Positions 61,992 to 64,000 of a stretch of DNA of 64,000 bases are shown piece after piece. The notes below the pieces were generated by a model. The model was given only the letters and a program-made list of their open reading frames with translations. It was not told where the DNA came from and made no database searches. The translations under genes were made by a program, and so were the position numbers. How positions within the stretch are numbered: position 1 is the stretch's first letter; each line of letters opens with the position of its first letter. Source of the DNA: Clostridium gelidum (GTDB lineage: Bacteria; Bacillota; Clostridia; Clostridiales; Clostridiaceae). Where the stretch lies: contig NZ_AP024849.1 in the NCBI RefSeq assembly GCF_019977655.1, positions 2,451,001 through 2,515,000 on the forward strand, in the 5' to 3' direction.

Positions 61992-63440
61992 ATGAAACTA
62001 AATAAAGAATTATACAAAGAGTTTAAGACTTATCCAGAGAAAGTGATTCAATTTGGAGAAGGGAATTTCTTAAGAGGATTTGTTGATTGGCAAATAGATA
62101 AGATGAATGAAGAAGCAAATTTTAATGGAAGTGCAGTAGTTGTTCAACCTCAAGAAGGTGGTTTAATTGATATGTTAAATGAACAAGATGGTCTATACAC
62201 CCTTTATCTTCAAGGTGTACAAAATGGAGAAGCTGTAAAGACTCACAAGATTATAAATAGTATAAGTAGAGGAATTAATCCATATAGAAATTATAATGAG
62301 TACTTAAAACTTGGAGAAAATCCAGAAATAAGATTTATAGTTTCAAATACTACTGAAGCTGGAATTGCTTTTGATGAAAATGATAAATTAAATGAGGGAT
62401 GTCAAAAGAGTTATCCAGGAAAACTAACAGCCCTCTTATATCACAGATTTGTAACTTTTAATGGAGATGGTACTAAAGGAGTAATAATAATACCTTGTGA
62501 ACTTATAGATAGAAATGGTGAAAAACTTAAGGAAATAGTATTAACATATGCAGAACTTTGGAATTTAGGACAAGACTTTGTTAATTGGATTAATAAGGAT
62601 AATACTTTCTGTTGTAGTTTGGTAGATAGAATAGTTCCGGGATATCCAAGAGATACAATTGACGAAGTTACGGCAGAGCTTGGTTATGATGATAGCTTAG
62701 TAGATGTCGGAGAAGTATTCCACCTATGGGTAATTGAGGGACCACAATCTATAAAAGATGAATTACCAATAGAAAAAGCAGGACTTAATGTAAAAATTGT
62801 TGATGATATGACACCTTATAGAACTAGAAAGGTTAGAATATTAAATGGACCTCATACAGCAATGGTACCAGTAGCATACCTTTATGGATTAGAAACTGTA
62901 GGAGAATCTGTAGAACATGAAGTTATAGGACAATATGTTCATGATGTAATCTATGATGAAATCATAGAAACTTTAGATCTTCCTCATGAAGAATTAGTTG
63001 AATTTGCAGATGCAATAATTGAAAGATTTCAAAATCCATATGTTAAGCACTACTTAATGAGCATAGCATTAAATTCAATGTCTAAGTATAAAACAAGAGA
63101 TTTACCAAGTTTAACTGAATATTTAAAACGAAAAGGAGAACTTCCTAAAAAATTAGTATTCTCTCTTGCAGCATTAATTGAGTTTTACAAGGGTAAAAGA
63201 GGTAGTGAGGACATAGAATTATCAGATGATGAAGATATATTAGAATTATATAATGATTTATGGTCTAATTTTGATGGTACACCAAAAGGGCTAAATAAGA
63301 TTGTAACATCAGTTCTTGCATATGAAAAAAACTGGGGGATGAACTTAAATGATATCCCAAACTTAACATATGAAGTTACAAAATATTTAGAATCAATTGA
63401 AAGTTTAGGAATTAAAGAAGCTATTAAAATAGTTCTTTAG
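61992..63440 (+). CDS. uxaB: Tagaturonate reductase (altronate oxidoreductase)
   Basis: A 482-residue mannitol-dehydrogenase-superfamily enzyme that reduces D-tagaturonate to D-altronate with NADH in galacturonate catabolism. The N-terminal IQFGEGNFLRGFVDWQID is the dinucleotide-binding segment specific to UxaB. SNTTEAGIAF, CSLVDRIVPGYPRDT and the active-site KVRILNGPHTAMVPVAYL follow. GGAGG precedes the ATG. Three LacI-type operators flank its promoter. No other uxa/uxu gene is in the window; the next gene is a HIT protein. Confidence 0.93.
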   Translation: MKLNKELYKEFKTYPEKVIQFGEGNFLRGFVDWQIDKMNEEANFNGSAVVVQPQEGGLIDMLNEQDGLYTLYLQGVQNGEAVKTHKIINSISRGINPYRNYNEYLKLGENPEIRFIVSNTTEAGIAFDENDKLNEGCQKSYPGKLTALLYHRFVTFNGDGTKGVIIIPCELIDRNGEKLKEIVLTYAELWNLGQDFVNWINKDNTFCCSLVDRIVPGYPRDTIDEVTAELGYDDSLVDVGEVFHLWVIEGPQSIKDELPIEKAGLNVKIVDDMTPYRTRKVRILNGPHTAMVPVAYLYGLETVGESVEHEVIGQYVHDVIYDEIIETLDLPHEELVEFADAIIERFQNPYVKHYLMSIALNSMSKYKTRDLPSLTEYLKRKGELPKKLVFSLAALIEFYKGKRGSEDIELSDDEDILELYNDLWSNFDGTPKGLNKIVTSVLAYEKNWGMNLNDIPNLTYEVTKYLESIESLGIKEAIKIVL

Positions 63441-63533
63441 TAATATAAATGTAATAATAAGTAATTACTAATTATTGCAAAGAATTAACTATAAAATAGA
63501 AATCAATTAATTAATAATTAGGAGGAAAAACAT

Positions 63534-63956
63534 ATGAATTTTGATGAAAATTGCTTTTATTGTTCAAAGAATGAAGATCTGGACTCTTTAATGATTAAAA
63601 TTTGTGATTTGGACGTATCAACAGTATATCTATTTAAGGAACAAACTTATAAAGGAAGATGTAATGTAGTTTTTAAAGAACATAAAAGTGAAATTACAGA
63701 TTTAACAGAAGAAGAAGCAGCAACATTTATAAAAGATATTAGAAAAGTAGCTGTAGCAATTCAAAAAACTTTTAATCCAAATAAAATAAATTATGGAGCA
63801 TTTGCAGACACTATGAAGCATCTTCACTTTCATGTAGTACCCAAATATGAAGGCGGTCCATCCTGGGGGGAAACTTTTGATATGAATCCAGGTACGGTTT
63901 TATTAAGTGATGAAGAATATAGCCAATTAATAATAAAGATAAATAGTAATTTATAA
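63534..63956 (+). CDS. HIT family hydrolase
   Basis: A 140-residue histidine-triad protein. The motif HLHFHVVPKY (about residues 104-113) is the HxHxHxx signature. The N-terminal CFYCSK is the zinc-type CxxC seen in some Hint/HIT members. It hydrolyses nucleotidyl-phosphoramidates or dinucleoside polyphosphates. The tail GGPSWGETFDMNPG suggests an Ap4A-hydrolase-like subgroup. TTAGGAGG precedes the ATG. Only 44 bases remain after it in the window, with nothing assignable. Confidence 0.88.
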   Translation: MNFDENCFYCSKNEDLDSLMIKICDLDVSTVYLFKEQTYKGRCNVVFKEHKSEITDLTEEEAATFIKDIRKVAVAIQKTFNPNKINYGAFADTMKHLHFHVVPKYEGGPSWGETFDMNPGTVLLSDEEYSQLIIKINSNL

Positions 63957-64000
63957 GGTTTAAAATATTAGATAATAATAAGCTAATTTAGATTAAAAAA

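Overview
The window is very AT-rich DNA with strong Shine-Dalgarno sites, AGA as the dominant arginine codon, many U-tailed hairpin terminators, and low-GC Gram-positive gene families (SigI/RsgI, an S-box riboswitch, Csp-like subtilases). It reads as chromosome of a saccharolytic Clostridium, most like the C. beijerinckii group. That placement is inferred from gene content and style; no rRNA, tRNA or CRISPR array was seen.

Region 1 (1-10.4 kb) is accessory. It holds a Septu-like ATPase/HNH defence pair, a membrane-anchored PTP-like phytase-type phosphatase, an unknown two-helix membrane protein, an Rpn-type PD-(D/E)XK nuclease, a P-loop kinase-like protein and two GNAT acetyltransferases. A 12-nt motif recurs four times between the first genes at intervals of about 1.2-1.4 kb, so the stretch looks like a series of single-gene modules.

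Region 2 (10.4-17.5 kb) is a methionine module. A complete promoter and SAM-I riboswitch with its terminator precede an aminotransferase, metQ, metN, metI and a GlcD-type FAD dehydrogenase; a HisC-type aminotransferase with its own -10 box follows.

Region 3 (17.5-24.7 kb) is a beta-glucoside module: a truncated PTS IIA, a PTS IIC permease, a small membrane protein, a divergent RpiR regulator, a cysteine-desulfidase-family gene and a GH4 6-phospho-beta-glucosidase. The same palindrome, TGAATCAATGATTCA, lies in front of both transcription units.

Region 4 (24.7-33.4 kb) has an SSAT-like acetyltransferase, an M42 peptidase, a HAD phosphatase/mutase, a secreted cell-wall-binding LRR protein, and a metal-handling cluster (two COG0523 GTPases, a COG0701 permease, a TIGR03943 partner). 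Three large foldback elements surround the last two genes. Their outer arms are related and their central stems differ in sequence while staying paired.

Region 5 (33.4-44.7 kb) holds a heterodimeric ABC exporter behind a leader-peptide/attenuator, a 34-residue lysine-rich protein, a DMT transporter, a Cof phosphatase, two DEAD-box helicases, an XRE regulator and a SEC-C methionine aminopeptidase.

Region 6 (44.7-64 kb) has two overlapping Csp-like subtilases, RecQ, two paralogous secreted small proteins, a possible terminated small RNA before a SWIM-SNF2 helicase, sigI-rsgI, a fused homocysteine methyltransferase/MTHFR, a histidine phosphatase, a LacI regulator with three operators before tagaturonate reductase (uxaB), and a HIT protein.

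A dispersed repeat with inverted ends (TTAAGGCAC...GTGCCTAA) occurs three times. Each copy sits at the 3' end of a gene, and two copies supply that gene's stop codon. Several shorter relatives are scattered between genes.
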